Shown piece by piece: positions 1 through 12,094 of a stretch of DNA of 64,000 nt. The stretch's first letter is position 1, and each line of letters opens with the position of its first letter. The stretch covers positions 62,001-126,000 of the forward strand of contig JAJSPD010000061.1 in the NCBI GenBank assembly GCA_021307315.1. Direction: 5' to 3'. The position numbers were made by a program, and so were the translations under genes. This stretch comes from Bisporella sp. PMI_857. Its lineage: Eukaryota > Ascomycota > Leotiomycetes > Helotiales > Helotiaceae. A model generated the notes under the pieces. The model was not told the DNA's origin and did not search any database. It saw only the letters and a program-made list of their open reading frames with translations.

Positions 1-1246
1 TTGAGATACACTAACCTGAACAGCAAGTTCCCCCTTTGCATGGGCCATCATCACGTGATGCATCTCCAGTTCCAGGCCCTGAATATTGAAGCAGCTGGTA
101 TTGGGTACCAATATACTCAACTCCGGGTTTGAAAAGCTGCGAACGGATTCCTATCAAATATGAGCTTTGTACAACTCAAAAAAAAAAAAAAAAATAGAAA
201 CTATTCTCACCTAAACATGTATTGTAACAAAGCTATTAAAAAAGAATTATTGTTTTTTCAGAATCAGAATAGGTTCAAAAAGGTTCAATAAGGCTCAAAT
301 TTCACTTACCTCTAAACCATGTTCTACATCGTCCCACTCAAGTCGTGCTGGCTGACACATGCCGTTTCCTGCGCATGTCGCACCTTCACCGCAGCCTCAA
401 TAACATTTAGATTCAATTCCAATACTAAAACATGTATTAAGGAGAACTCACAATACCCGTCACAATGAGTCTCATACTCGCCACAACACGATGATTGACC
501 TCCCGGCCCTTTTCCACACTTGAGCGGGTCACCATCATCATCGGTACTGGGGCAACAGCCGTCTCCACAGCATTCGGAGGTAATAGGACAATTGAAATTT
601 GTGCCTCTACAACACTGCGTGCCTACCGGATGGCAGAATCCGGGTGCGTCCGTACCGCAGCAAAGCGTTCCAGCAGGGCAATTAATAAGCTCATTCGCGC
701 AACAGACTGTTCCTGGCGGATGACAGGCGTTTGGAGAAGTAGAGCCACAAGCTACAGTCCCAGTAGGACAACATATATTTGTCTGGCAAACCGGATATGA
801 GGAGGGGCAACATTTTCCGCCGGAGCACTATTCGTGGTCAGCAGCCTGATAAGCGTGTTGTACCTACATGTTCGAGACACTTACGCAGACATTGTTAGCA
901 GGGCAACAGAAATTGCCTGGACAGAGCACTAAATGAATTTTCCAAGTCAATATGAGTTCTGTGATATCTAGACCAGGCCGCAATCTGAGAAAACTTTACC
1001 CGGATATCCTACTGGACATGTTTGCCTACTCTCCAATGACCGAACTTGCAGCTCTTTGGGGATTTGTAGGCTGAGATCGCTAGCGACTTTATTAGAAGCT
1101 TGAGATTTAAGTTTGAGATTTGATTTGTTTCTAATACGGCCGGGAATCAAGGGTGGCGGTCCGCCTGCCTGGGACAGGCAAGCCAGGCAGAAGAGCCACA
1201 AAAATAAGCAATGGCAAATCATGACACTCGGTAACGATTTATACAA
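1..1246 (-). CDS. Secreted cysteine-rich repeat protein, partial (runs off left edge)
   Basis: Reading right to left, exons are about 1000-1246, 885-928, 452-827, 310-395 and 16-136. All have GT-AG borders and one continuous frame, and a further donor lies at 14-15, so the 3' part is outside the window. The N-terminus has a hydrophobic signal-like stretch (about residues 8-26). The mature part carries many CC pairs in repeats such as CCPTGTVACG and CCANELINCPAGTLCCG, then a less Cys-rich segment. This resembles fungal secreted or cell-wall Cys-rich (granulin-like) proteins. It could instead be the N-terminal part of a larger enzyme. Function is unknown; secretion is inferred. Confidence 0.6.
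178..195. repeat. Poly-A tract
   Basis: A homopolymeric A run lies in the fourth intron of the cysteine-rich gene (in its antisense orientation). Confidence 0.8.
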
Positions 1247-2377
1247 AGCGACTGAGTTGTGCTGCTGAAATATTATCTAAGGCTCAGTATACTGTCATGG
1301 GGAAGAGGTTAATATATCGTGCCAGCACCAACACTTCTGCACCACCGTACCTATGCGGCCACCAGACAATACATAGTTCTATATCAATAAGCGGGCCATT
1401 TGTTCAACCGGACAAACTTAAGTAGGGAGCACAAACCAACAGAGATTGGTGATCGTTGTCTTGGCGCTTCTTCAATACAGTAAGCACTTTACTTTTTCCG
1501 CCGAATAAGACCTGCCCAAATCGGACTTGGAGAACCATCGCATGACCACGAACATCCAAATGACAATTTTCAAAGAGGCTTACTTTCAGTTGTTACTTCA
1601 CTTTGGTGCTAGCTTTAATCTAGAGCTTTCTTAAGCAGTTGTTGGCCAATTCATGCCAAGGCTCGTCTGTTTTCTTTAGCCAGAAACCATTCATTCATCC
1701 TACTGTGGCCAAATAGTACGGTACTAATTATAGTAAAGCTTAAGCTATAGCCCAAAGCTTCAATATCTGAAGAATTCTAATAAATTAAGGGTTGGATATT
1801 CTCATTTACACCGCTTGCCTGTAAACCAACATTTTTTTTTGTACAATCACGTGCAATATTTTTGGCACTTTGACTAACTAAATTTGGAAATACTCTTTTA
1901 ATTATGTGTTGTTATTCAAAAACAAAACAAAACAAAACAAAACAAAACAAAACAACGCTAGCTTAATATGGCTTGGATAGGCATATTGTCGTTCTTCTTG
2001 GTTCAGGGAACTCATTTATTTCTCTCAGTGCAATCTAGCCAATATTGAAAGTTTGGGAGCGGTCTAGATTCATCAAGGTTCCTCTCGTAGACAGCTTTGA
2101 GAGCTAGAGAACTATCTACAAGAGATGATGCCAAATCCTGCTCCGGATTTTCTATGCTTCAATTGGATCCGTATGCGCTTAATAGCTATTACTTCCCGTA
2201 CTCCATATTCTTCCGCGTTATTAACTGGTATAGCAAGTAGTTCGGGAGCTCTTTTGGCCGGTGACGGATTGTTGGCAGCTTTACGGAGCGTTTTCGCATG
2301 GAATAGAATTAGAAAGCTTGAGCTTGAACGAATGACCTATTTGTTCTAGGATCTCGAATGCCCTTTATTTGGGTTCA
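1247..2377. other. Intergenic, no gene seen
   Basis: AT-rich DNA with a (AAAAC)n microsatellite. A 74-codon open frame at 2125-2349 has no recognisable domain and I do not call it. Confidence 0.5.
1918..1955. repeat. (AAAAC)n microsatellite
   Basis: About seven tandem copies of the pentamer AAAAC. Confidence 0.9.
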
Positions 2378-2563
2378 CTATTTTGCAGTTTGGCCTATGG
2401 TTCCTCTAGCTCTTTGTAGAAACCCATACTTGAAGCCAGGTTCTCGATGGTGCTTGTTAGCCTGCTTTGCGTAACGTTCTTGCGAGCGAACCATATTCTG
2501 TTGCGCGACTTCCCAAGCTCCATGAATCCTCGTAGCTAGGGCTCTCTCCTCATCCTTATTCAA
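2378..2563 (-). pseudogene. Ty3/gypsy integrase C-terminal fragment
   Basis: The 61-codon frame contains WEVAQQNMVRSQERYAKQAN followed by KHHREPGFKYG. This matches the segment just before the GDKVW-type motif near the C-terminus of fungal gypsy integrases (typically MARSQQRQAEYANRHR-like). Nothing else of the retroelement is recognisable nearby, so this is an isolated relic, probably unexpressed. It lies immediately upstream of the truncated HET relic, on the other strand. Confidence 0.6.
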
Positions 2564-2652
2564 CTGAATAAACGTAGATTCTTAAGCAAGCTAAGATCGT
2601 GGAATAGATGAAGTTAAGCATTAGAGGAGACTGAAGATACCCTCTGCTCTGG

Positions 2653-3567
2653 ATGTCTATGGATGCCGACAAACTCTCAGCCATCTCCGGGCTAGCGAAG
2701 CACATGGCCAAAAAGAGGCCACGCGCGGCGTATTTGGCCGGACTATGGAGCGACTCACTTAAAGTTGATCTACTTTCGCTAAACAGCGACGCAACGAGTC
2801 AGGAGCTTGACTTCCAGTGGAAATATCCTGCAATCTGGCGAGCCCCGTCTTGGTCTTGGCCAGCTATTGATTCTAATGTGGTCTCCCCATACAGTGGGTA
2901 TTATTATCGACGTGACGAGGAGCGTCGAAGCAGTATCGTGGACAATTACTTCACCATAAACAACGTCCGGTCATATCCAGCCACCAGCGATAGCACGGGT
3001 CGCGTCGGAATGGCGTCGATTACAATTACTGGGCGGCTATTTCCCTCGACACTCTCAGCCCCTACGGGCGATCCTTGCCCAGCTTAGACTCTTTCCATGG
3101 ATGATACAGAAGACAAGTTTCAAGATGAGGGTCGGAACATATTACATCTCGATTACCAGCTGGATCCATTTCACATCAGTGAGACAAGGATACCTCCCGA
3201 CCAGAAGCTGTATTGCATCCGCATGGCACGTGCAAGACGCAGCAAGTGTTGTAACCGAGCAAGCGCATTGTACGACCTATACGAGTTGGACGAGGCATGC
3301 GACAAAGGTTCTAAGTCAAACGAGGCCGACGACGCGGGGTCAGAGGAGGGGGAGGTAGAGAAGATAGAAACGATAGAAGAGGTGGAATATTCTCTCGTTG
3401 TTTATTGTACAAATACATCGAATACGGTGTACAAGTGTGTTGGGGTGGCGACTCAAGAGCGGAAATCGGGACTTCCAGAAAATGTATTAGACCCATCTAG
3501 AATGTGGAGAACCAACCCAAGTTTCTTTGACACAGGTGGTTTTGAATGTACAATAACTATTTTTTGA
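2653..3567 (+). pseudogene. HET-domain protein relic (C-terminal part)
   Basis: Two stretches in the same frame (2653-3087 and 3097-3567) are separated by one in-frame TAG at 3085-3087. The first has the features seen downstream of the HET domain in fungal heterokaryon-incompatibility proteins: DKLSAISGLA, then YLAGLW, then RAPSWSWPAID. The second ends in a VYKCVGVAT...GGFECTITIF-like tail typical of the family C-terminus. The N-terminal HET domain itself is absent; upstream DNA in this frame has a stop and then the gypsy fragment. Interpreted as a 5'-truncated, nonsense-mutated HET gene. Confidence 0.65.
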
Positions 3568-4989
3568 GAGTTGTTATTCAGCAGGAAGTATTCGATAAGA
3601 GGCAGCGGATTGTTGGCGATGAGCATCCCCACCAATCACGAAGCCGAATTTTCCCCCCCCCCCATTTCTGAACATAAACATGGCGCCTCAGCCACCTTTC
3701 TCGCAAGGTGTGATTTTAGTCACCCCCTTCCATCCCCGGATGTTTAGTTTTTGCTTTTTCTTATACACTAAACAGTGGCTTCTCGTTTCAAGAGTCACGA
3801 TACCCTTGCTAAAGCCTCATCAACCCTTTTTGTTCAGCCTTGGTGTTAATCACATCTATCATCAATCCTGCGTCTTTTAATATAGCTATACCGCCATGAT
3901 ATTTGTCTTATTATAATGGCACCAAATTTAGCAGCCTCAACGCATGATCCTATAGTACATCTTCAATATTTACTATAGCTTATATCCCACACTCATGGGT
4001 ATTACACGCGACACTTCGCGCTTCTGGGTGGGACCTGGCCGAGCGTTTTATCTTAACTTCCCTCCTCTTTAAAGAATACGCATTTTATTCTATTTAATCA
4101 CGATAATCAGCATCTCCGTGTCAATTCTAGAGCGCCGGAATGTTCTTTGATCTTAGCTGCCATCCACCTTGGTGCCTGTTCGGTCACATCATTGTTGGTG
4201 GTAGGGATAAGCAAACCCCTACCTTGAAGGGTGATTTTAGTAGGTTCTTCTCTACAATTAGACCTATTCTAGTTGAATGACAGGGCGTAAGCCCTCGCCG
4301 AAGCTTGTGCTGATAGAGACAGGGCAGGTGTTTATTTATCCCTACCTCCTTGGGTTACGCTTGTAAAGCCAACTCTGTATCCTCAAGCTGAAGTTTATTA
4401 ATATCGCGCGACATTATAGGACAAATGTCGGTATTGATGCCCATCAATGTCTCACATTCTTTTAGGCAGCAATCCATATATCACGTGCGATGGCCTGGCA
4501 CTTAGTCGCCAGAACCCGGAGAAATATGGAATTATTGAGTTATTAGACTGACCCCGATTTCGCCTTTTGCTGTACCGTAGTGTCAATACTTAATAATGTG
4601 TTGTTTGTTCCGCATTTCTGCGATATACTACAACCTACTTTATATCCCTACGTTAACTTACTTGCCCTGCTTTTCACGTGAGATATAACTGCTGCCAGCG
4701 GGTTGTGAGAGCACATAACTACAACTCTTCGCCTCTTAGGTTGACCGTAAGATAGATTCCAGCCTGTTATCCTCTTCGTGCCGCGCCCAGAATTTGGAGA
4801 CCGCTGAAGCACCGATGGCTGTACAAAACCAGGGCTATTTCAAAAGCCTTGATGCAAGTCTACGGGATGGAGCTATTATGAGCATCCCAACCAACATGGG
4901 CGTTTTCTGGACGGAAACACGAGCTGGAATGCTTATAATCGTCCGTCATCTCTGATGGTTGGTGGTACTTGTAACCATCTTAGCTTGAA
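3568..4989. other. Intergenic, no gene seen
   Basis: Contains a C homopolymer near 3653-3661 and otherwise unremarkable AT-rich DNA. Short open frames here have no recognisable features. Confidence 0.5.
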
Positions 4990-7247
4990 ATGGCTGCCCT
5001 ACCCTCAGACCGCGTTAGTCGAGGCTTCTGGATAGATTCCACACGCGGCCCGGTCCTTGGAGCCATCATCACTACGAGCTCGTCTGATGCTAATATTATT
5101 GTCGCTGTCTTGTCTGTGTTAGTGGCCTTCACCGGTTCGCATCTCTGGGATCTGATTGCTTTCATTCGCTTCTGGACGGGAGCATCGAATCAACCTCGCA
5201 GCGCTCTTCACCACCAACTGCAGATCCTAGTTCGCAACATCACTTCGCCTGGGGCTTTCCTCCTTGAAGCCGTCTTAGTTGGATGGTCATGGCGACACCG
5301 CGGTGCTTTGTCCAGCCTAGCCACTGTGGTAGGCCTGGCCATCATCTGTAGCGCTGGATTTTTGGTTGCAGGCATATTTGTATCCCAAATTGTGTCAACC
5401 TCTGACCTTGAGGTGCTGGCGCATTCCGGCTCATGCGGATGGATATCCTGGCGTAATGAAACGACAGATCTAAATCGTGACTATCAGCAAACAATTTTTA
5501 ATCAGGCCGTCACCTACGTCCAAACTTGCTACAACAAGACTGGCCCCCTTTCCCAATGCAATATATACGTCAAGCGAGCTGTTCCGATTCAAGAGATGAC
5601 CCATACAGGTTGCCCTTTCCCAGGCATATGCACGAATAATTCGGCTGTGAGACTTGACACAGGCCTCGTTGACTCCAACGACGTGTTCGGCATCAACACC
5701 GACTCGGATCTTCGAGTCAGGATGCAAAGAGTATTCACCTGCGCCCCAATAGACGCTGATAGATACTTCACGACTCGACCTATCCCACCGGAGTTTTCGA
5801 GGCGGTACTACGATCGTGATCCACTACCTGAGGAACAGCTTTTTGAATGGTTTTTAGGGCCTATGACAGGAAGCCTCAGGTCGCTCAACTCTACTGTCCA
5901 GCAATCCGATTACAAAGTCATGTTCTCCACTGGTATCGACCTCACGTAAGTGCTACTATTATGATAAGATTGAAACATTGGCGAATACTGAAACAGTTTA
6001 TACGAGCAGCCCCCGAGCGTACTATGTACCAGCCGATGATAAACCTCTAAGTGGTTGGCACAACTCTACCTTCGACCTGATCCCAGAACTACGCCGCGAA
6101 GACGCGGACACGCATATCATTATATTCCATAATAATGCGTTGAGGTTTTTCACCCCAAATAATGATCCTATCTTCGCAGCACATACGGAAAAGCAGGTGC
6201 TCTTTGACGACAGTTCTAACATTACGATGTATATAGCAGATAAACCGGCAAGTGTTTTAGGTTGTGCGGAACAGGTATTTATAATTTTCCCCTACATCTC
6301 CTAGCTCTATGAAAAGCCAATCACTTACTCTCAGTCAGATGCGCTTCTGTTTCGCCCAAGGAGGCTGCACACAGCTCCTCGGCGCGGGTTCGGCATATGT
6401 CCGAGCCAGAAAAATTGCGCCGACGTCTCAGCAAAATGCAACACTTCGCTACCTGTTCTTTCAGACTCCTAATTTTTATGAGGCACCACGAGCACCCATG
6501 TTGGTGACCCGGAACGCTGTTTCTTTCCAATTGGGCATACCTCCGAACCAATGGGAAGCCGAGGTAAAAGCTTGGGTGAAATTTCTTGTGGCTGTCACAC
6601 AAACTACGATCACTCATATTGCTGCTGGACCGGGCATCGTGCGACCGGACTTTGATCAACTGGCGGAGCCCTTGGATTGGTCGGGTCTCTGTAGCAGGCA
6701 GCGCATGGGAGCTCCTGATGGTTATAGCAACATCAACGTACTCGCACTGGCTCTTGTTATTGCACTGTCTGGCATCATCATCCTAACTAACTTGAGCCTC
6801 GTACCGACTTTGAGATACCTTCACCGGCGACATGGCCTATTTCAACAAGTCATGGTGTCGTGGACCCAGGAGAGTATATTACAAGTCCAGCGGAAGGCTT
6901 ACGAAGGTGCTGGGTACTCTAAATGGCTGAATCGAGACGCTGCCGTACCGATAACCAACGACAATATGCTCATTCCCGGGCTCGGTGCTGAAGAATTTGC
7001 AGCCCGTATTGGTGGCATGGCGCTGGTTGCCCATGACGCCAGACAGCCTGAAGGCTCTCTTCCCTCGCCTGGCGCTTTTCATCCACCTCTTCCATCTCCC
7101 CTCTCTTCCAATCCTCACCTTCCTCTCGCCTATAGTACTGGGAACCCGGAGGCAGCAGACGTGTTGGAAGAAGTGGAAAGACAAAATACAACTAATGAGA
7201 ACCCTAACCTTCTAGATATGCGGTCTAGCATCGTATCTGGTACCTAA
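4990..7247 (+). CDS. Multi-pass membrane protein of a fungal family of unknown function
   Basis: Model: 4990-5945, 6007-6274, 6339-7247; 710 aa. The first intron must end at the second AG (6005-6006), because the first AG breaks the frame. The second intron ends just before an ATG codon that reads on in frame. The N-terminus (RGFWIDSTRGPVLGAIITTSS) and three hydrophobic segments in the first 140 residues, a large extracytoplasmic middle rich in N-glycosylation sites and cysteines, and one hydrophobic segment near residue 560 (LALALVIALSGIIILTNLSL) match a widespread but uncharacterised Pezizomycotina family. The C-terminal tail is proline-rich and probably cytosolic. Confidence 0.7.
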
Positions 7248-8832
7248 TTGAACGAGGGAAAGGGCCGCAATTAGCTCGGGTGAGGTGTCAGAGTTGCAGA
7301 TGGAATTGTATACTTGTTATAAGTTAGAAGATAGGAGGCTCGAAGGGCGGGAGCCACGACGTACAAGCATTTTATGCGATAGTTATGGTTAGGTGAGACT
7401 GCTGACAATGATATGTATGGCCGAGGTTGGTGGTGGAGGATTGCTGATGACGCCTCTAGCATAAATCCCCTTATTTTTGATCATTAATCTTGCCACAAGC
7501 CTTCAATTGTCCTTTTTCACACACGAGGAAGAAGTTCAGGACATGATTGAAACCCCTTCATCTACGATGATATGATCTTACTCCCATAGTAGGCTCGAAT
7601 GAGCAACCACATCAAACATAAATGCCGACGCAAACAGTAACCTTGGCAAAGGTAGCAGATCGCCCATTCAACGTGCCTGAAATTTGAAATGGGATACATC
7701 TGCTCCAAACAGATCTTTACACTACCGTTGGCATGGGTTCAAATATCAGTGGCCTGAAGGGGAGACCAGAACAAAAATATAAAGAATGATAGACCGTATT
7801 AAAAGCATTGAATCCCTCTAGTATCACATTTCCCGATGTAGCTTAATCGGTATGCCGGAAAGGCATTGGTGTGCAGGAAACGCTTTAATCTACTACAGCG
7901 AAAGCTGGCGTAGTATGTTAGACACATGACGCATGATGTATGGTGTTATATTATTAATCACAACGGCAGAAACACTCCAACCCTAAGGGGCGTTTGCCAA
8001 ACCTTGTGAAAATAGTTTGGATCACAAGGTGTAATCATGTGTCGGTATTGGTAAATGCATAATTTAGGTAAAAGATTTCATAAGCTTGAATTATTCGGAC
8101 AGAAACAGTTAGCTTTTTTCTTGCTCAAATTTTAGCCTAGCTTGTTGCGTAAGCTATGGTACATATCTATGACAGGATCAGACAAAGGTACCTAGGGGCG
8201 AGGCCCGTGGCAAGCAAAAGTAAGGCTTGGGCGCAGGAAGGCGGGTTCGTTGTTATAGCAAGTTCTGTTTAGCGTGGAACTTGAACATTATGAAACCGTG
8301 TCAAAACGCTTGAATTATTTTGATGTGAAAGGATCGCTATAGCAACTGCAAAGGCGACTGGCAGCAGAAATTTGGAGACGGAATGACAGGGGAAGAGGGA
8401 GAGGGCCATGAGGAGATTCAGCGAGGTCGGGACTGAGCGGGAAGGGAATGAATATCGTGGACTTGGCTACGAAGAAAGTCCCTAAAGGGCCCAAAAATGT
8501 GATTAGCGATGCTAATGCCAATAGTGAGGGTGGTGAGAACGGCGACTAGAGATGGGTATTTTCTACTCTCGGCTTATCCACTATGGGCCTTAGGATATAG
8601 GACTAGTCCCAAGTTGTGGGCAATACTTTAGTAAGCTAAGCTTCCCGAAGTATTTCAAATGTATTTCGAAGGTAAATCTTCAACGAATACCTCCTTATTG
8701 TTAGCAGAGCCACTTTTTCTCACCTTAGCACAGTAACAGACATGGAACAGGCTACAAAAGCTGGCTAATGTATGTATTTGAAAAACGATCCATGACCCTA
8801 ACATCTCCAGCTCTCCTCAAACATTTCGCTCC
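7248..8832. other. Intergenic, no gene seen
   Basis: About 1.6 kb without a coding signature on either strand. No tRNA fold was recognised; a tRNA-like opening near 7836 lacks a matching 3' acceptor arm. Confidence 0.5.
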
Positions 8833-11800
8833 TTAGTTACCCGGAAACTGCTGCTTCAAATTATTATACTTCGACACCGGATAACTCAATTGATTCTGAC
8901 TGAGATCCAAATTCCCATACCCAGCACCGCCAAGCGAATTTGCAACTACCCAGATCAGACTCTGATCACCCTTCTTATCAGCGCTACTCTCCCACCACAT
9001 CGCGCCACCAAAGCCCTTGGCCTTGATATACTCCGCCTTACGCCTCTCCGCCTCTGGGGTATCATAAGTGACCAGCATCCTCTTCACAGGATCGTAGCTC
9101 CAGCTCGCGAGCAGCGCAGCATCGAAGTACTCGGTCGCGCCGGGGCGCGGAAGTGCTTTGTAGTCCCACGTCCCGGCCTCCCAGCTCCCCGGCTCGGGCT
9201 GCCCGACGCCGTTATAGGCCCGGCCAGGTCCGTCGGTGTTGAGGAATGCTCGCCCGTAGATGGGCATCCCGAGAACCATCTTTTGAGATGCGATTTGGCC
9301 CGCTGTTGTATAGTACGTCATAGCGTCGTCCGCGGAGAATGGTGTGCTGGATGGGTTGCCGGGTGATTTGTAGATGTTGGCTTGGTGTCCCGATACGCTG
9401 TCCCAGCCGCCGGCCATATCGTAGCTGTTGGTCTGTTAGTTGGTTGAATATAGAGAGAGCAAAGTTCGCTTACGCCATTAAGTTCCAGAAATCCATGTAC
9501 TGGTCCATTTCTTTTAGACGCATTACCGTGTATTGCGCCGGACCTTAGTGGGCTTTGTCAGTGTTTGAAACCTATCGGTATTGAGTTAGAAAAACTTACC
9601 AGCCGGGCACGCTGCAGTTAGAAGGAACCTGTAGCCGTTGGCAGACTGTGCGGAGTATGCATCCAAGGCCTGTTTAATGAACACGGTCAATGACTATTCA
9701 TGCGTTTTAGTGATGACAAAACTTACATTTCGAGTTTCGCGGAGAAGCTCGACGAAATTCCTTGCCTGGACATCATCTGTGATGAAGGTCAGCAAGATAA
9801 ATACAAATCTCTCCTCACAGCCATTTATTCACCTGCTGGATACTCCCAATCAATATCAATCCCTGCGGCTGGTTAGTATACGTACTACTCTAGGAAGTAA
9901 ACAAGCCTTTACCATCCAAACCCAAGTCTCTCAAAAGCTCAACCGAACTCTGAGCAAACCTTGCTCTACCTTGCGGTGTACTTGCCGGGCCAGCAAAATT
10001 AAACCTATACGACCAACCCCCAATAGAGAGCAGAACTTTCAAGTGTCGATACTTCTTTTTGAGGAGGAACAATTGCTTGAAACAGCCATACACATTAAGA
10101 CCAATATCATTCCAAGAATCACCTGGGTAGTGCTTGTCTGTATCAGCCCACTTATCAGTTAAGATGCTGGAAATGTAAATTAGCTAGCTGCATTTGATTT
10201 GGATGATAGGATACAGGTACGAACACTTCTCCGTCGGATTTGACGTCTGCAAAAGCATAGTTAATATGCGTAAGTTGGTCTGCTGGGAGGTCTTGCGGAT
10301 TGTAATTTCGTCCATAGATTGCCTGTTTATCGGGGTTAGCATGGTATGGCTGACCTGACAGATAGGTGGATAACGCGCAGTATAGCAGCCCAAATTGAAA
10401 AGATGCAAGGGAGGAATATGCTAGCTCAAGGAATATAACAGATTTTGAGACGAGGGAAACGGACTCCAACGTACCCAATTTACGAAATATGCAACCGTCT
10501 TATACTTTCTACCAGGCGTAGGCGTAGGAGGAGTAGGCCCAGGAGTGGGAGGGGTAGGGGTAGCTGCCTCTTGAAATGTGAACCAATTCACATTAACAAA
10601 GTCTTCTGTTCGATCGCTGGCAAATGTCAAGTATACGGTATGAGTTCCAGTAACTTTGGTACTCATTCCCGTCGACACAGTTCTCCAGCTTTGCCATCCA
10701 CCAGTATTTTGGATGGTGAAAGTCGCTACAGGTGTGGCGCTCAAAGTGTCAAGCACCAATTGGACCCTCCCGCTGATTCCCGCCGCAGCCCCTGAAGAAA
10801 CCCGAGCGACGAACACATCTAGACCTCTACCGGCGAAAGTGACATTGTTAAATCCAATCCAATCGCCATTCTTGATCCAACCAACATTGTTGCCCCCATC
10901 TATGTCCGTGGTAGGCTCAGTTAAGACCCCATTATTCGAGTCGAAAAACTCTGCCTGGATGCGCGATTCTGCATCGAAGCCAGAGCTTCCGCCGACGACG
11001 ATTGTGAGCAGGCTGGGATTCCCGTCCGATGCTGAACCGGATTGATCAACTCCTCCGCTTGGTCCTACGTCGTCGTATGGGAACGCATAGCCTCTTCGGT
11101 CGATGTTGTTCTCGTGAACGATGCGCGAGTAGTGGTTCGTGATGCTGTGGTGTTTGTATGCGTCTGCCGGGTTGGCTGGCTCGAAAGACGAGGAGAGGAG
11201 TGTGGAGCGATTCAATGCTGCGGAGAGTCTTGGAGTCAACGCAGCCATCCCCGGAGTATTTGTGAGAAATGGCCCAGAATTGCAAGTCAAGATATCGTGT
11301 GTACTTGGTTTGGAAAAGCTGCCAACTCCTGGAAAGTCAAGTCTGCCGCCAGAAACTGTGCCCTGCACAGAGCCAGGGGCGGCTTGAGTATCGATTGTGA
11401 GGGGAGTGGTGGTGTATTTGTCCCATACGAGGTTGACATAAGGCTCGAAGTATCCTGCCAAGAAGGACGGATTTATCACCTGTCCAAGGTTGGGACTTAG
11501 CACTCTGAGGGTCTGCCCTGACGGCGACTTCACAATTAGCTTATCCCACCCCGCATTATCGACGGTGTTTTGCGCCCTCATAGCATTGGCGATATTCTCA
11601 AGCCCATCCTTGGGGATGCCTTTAACTACCTGAGTCTGGCCAGAGAGGTTGGTCAAGGCCATCGAAATGGGAATGGAAACGAAATCGACATAAGAGATGT
11701 TGGCAAATAGCTGGAAGGCATTGAAGGTGAATTCGCAAAACCCCCATACGGTGTTTATATTCGGGTCTGTGGGGTTTGTGACAGACGGTTCAACGAGCCC

Positions 11801-12094
11801 GGGTCCTGGATTTACGGAGAAGACCAGCGGAGTGTTCACGGAGAACCAAATGCGCGCTGCTGAGATCTGGGGGATGGTAACGACGGTGGTGGAACCGGGG
11901 GGTCCAAGGCGGATTGTGCAGTCAGCTCCGAGGGGTGTTTGAGGAGCGGGTGGTGATTGTGGAAAGTAGAGAGTTTTGCCATCAGCTTGCACGAGGCAGA
12001 GTGCTCCATTGTTCTTCACAGCACGACCGGTAATGTAGGCATAGACGGTGCCGGAGGTGGTGTTTTTAAGGGCGATATTGAGCTGGTCCACCAT
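8833..12094 (-). CDS. GH64 (beta-1,3-glucanase) - CBM6 - GH18 (chitinase) fusion protein
   Basis: Exons right to left: 10475-12094, 10225-10322, 9913-10166, 9833-9862, 9727-9776, 9600-9669, 9474-9543, 8833-9424; 927 aa, one frame. Residues about 1-365 are GH64 thaumatin-like, with E121 in GFCEFTFN and D137 in YVDFVS, spaced as are the catalytic Glu/Asp of Streptomyces laminaripentaose-producing glucanase. Residues about 378-508 are CBM6. A Pro/Thr linker follows (about 511-528). Residues about 530-927 are GH18, with LLSIGGW and the catalytic [10 protein letters not shown] (E664). I see no signal peptide at the GH64 start. The 10224/10225 donor (gttcgt) is non-optimal but is the only one keeping YAFADV..LTDKW in frame. 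A two-activity cell-wall hydrolase is inferred, acting on the fungus's own wall or that of other fungi. Confidence 0.85.

Noticed and set aside
7836..7910. tRNA-like sequence start (gatgtagcttaatcggta)
   Set aside because: No complementary 3' acceptor strand, no good anticodon arm and no T-arm consensus in the next 80 bases.
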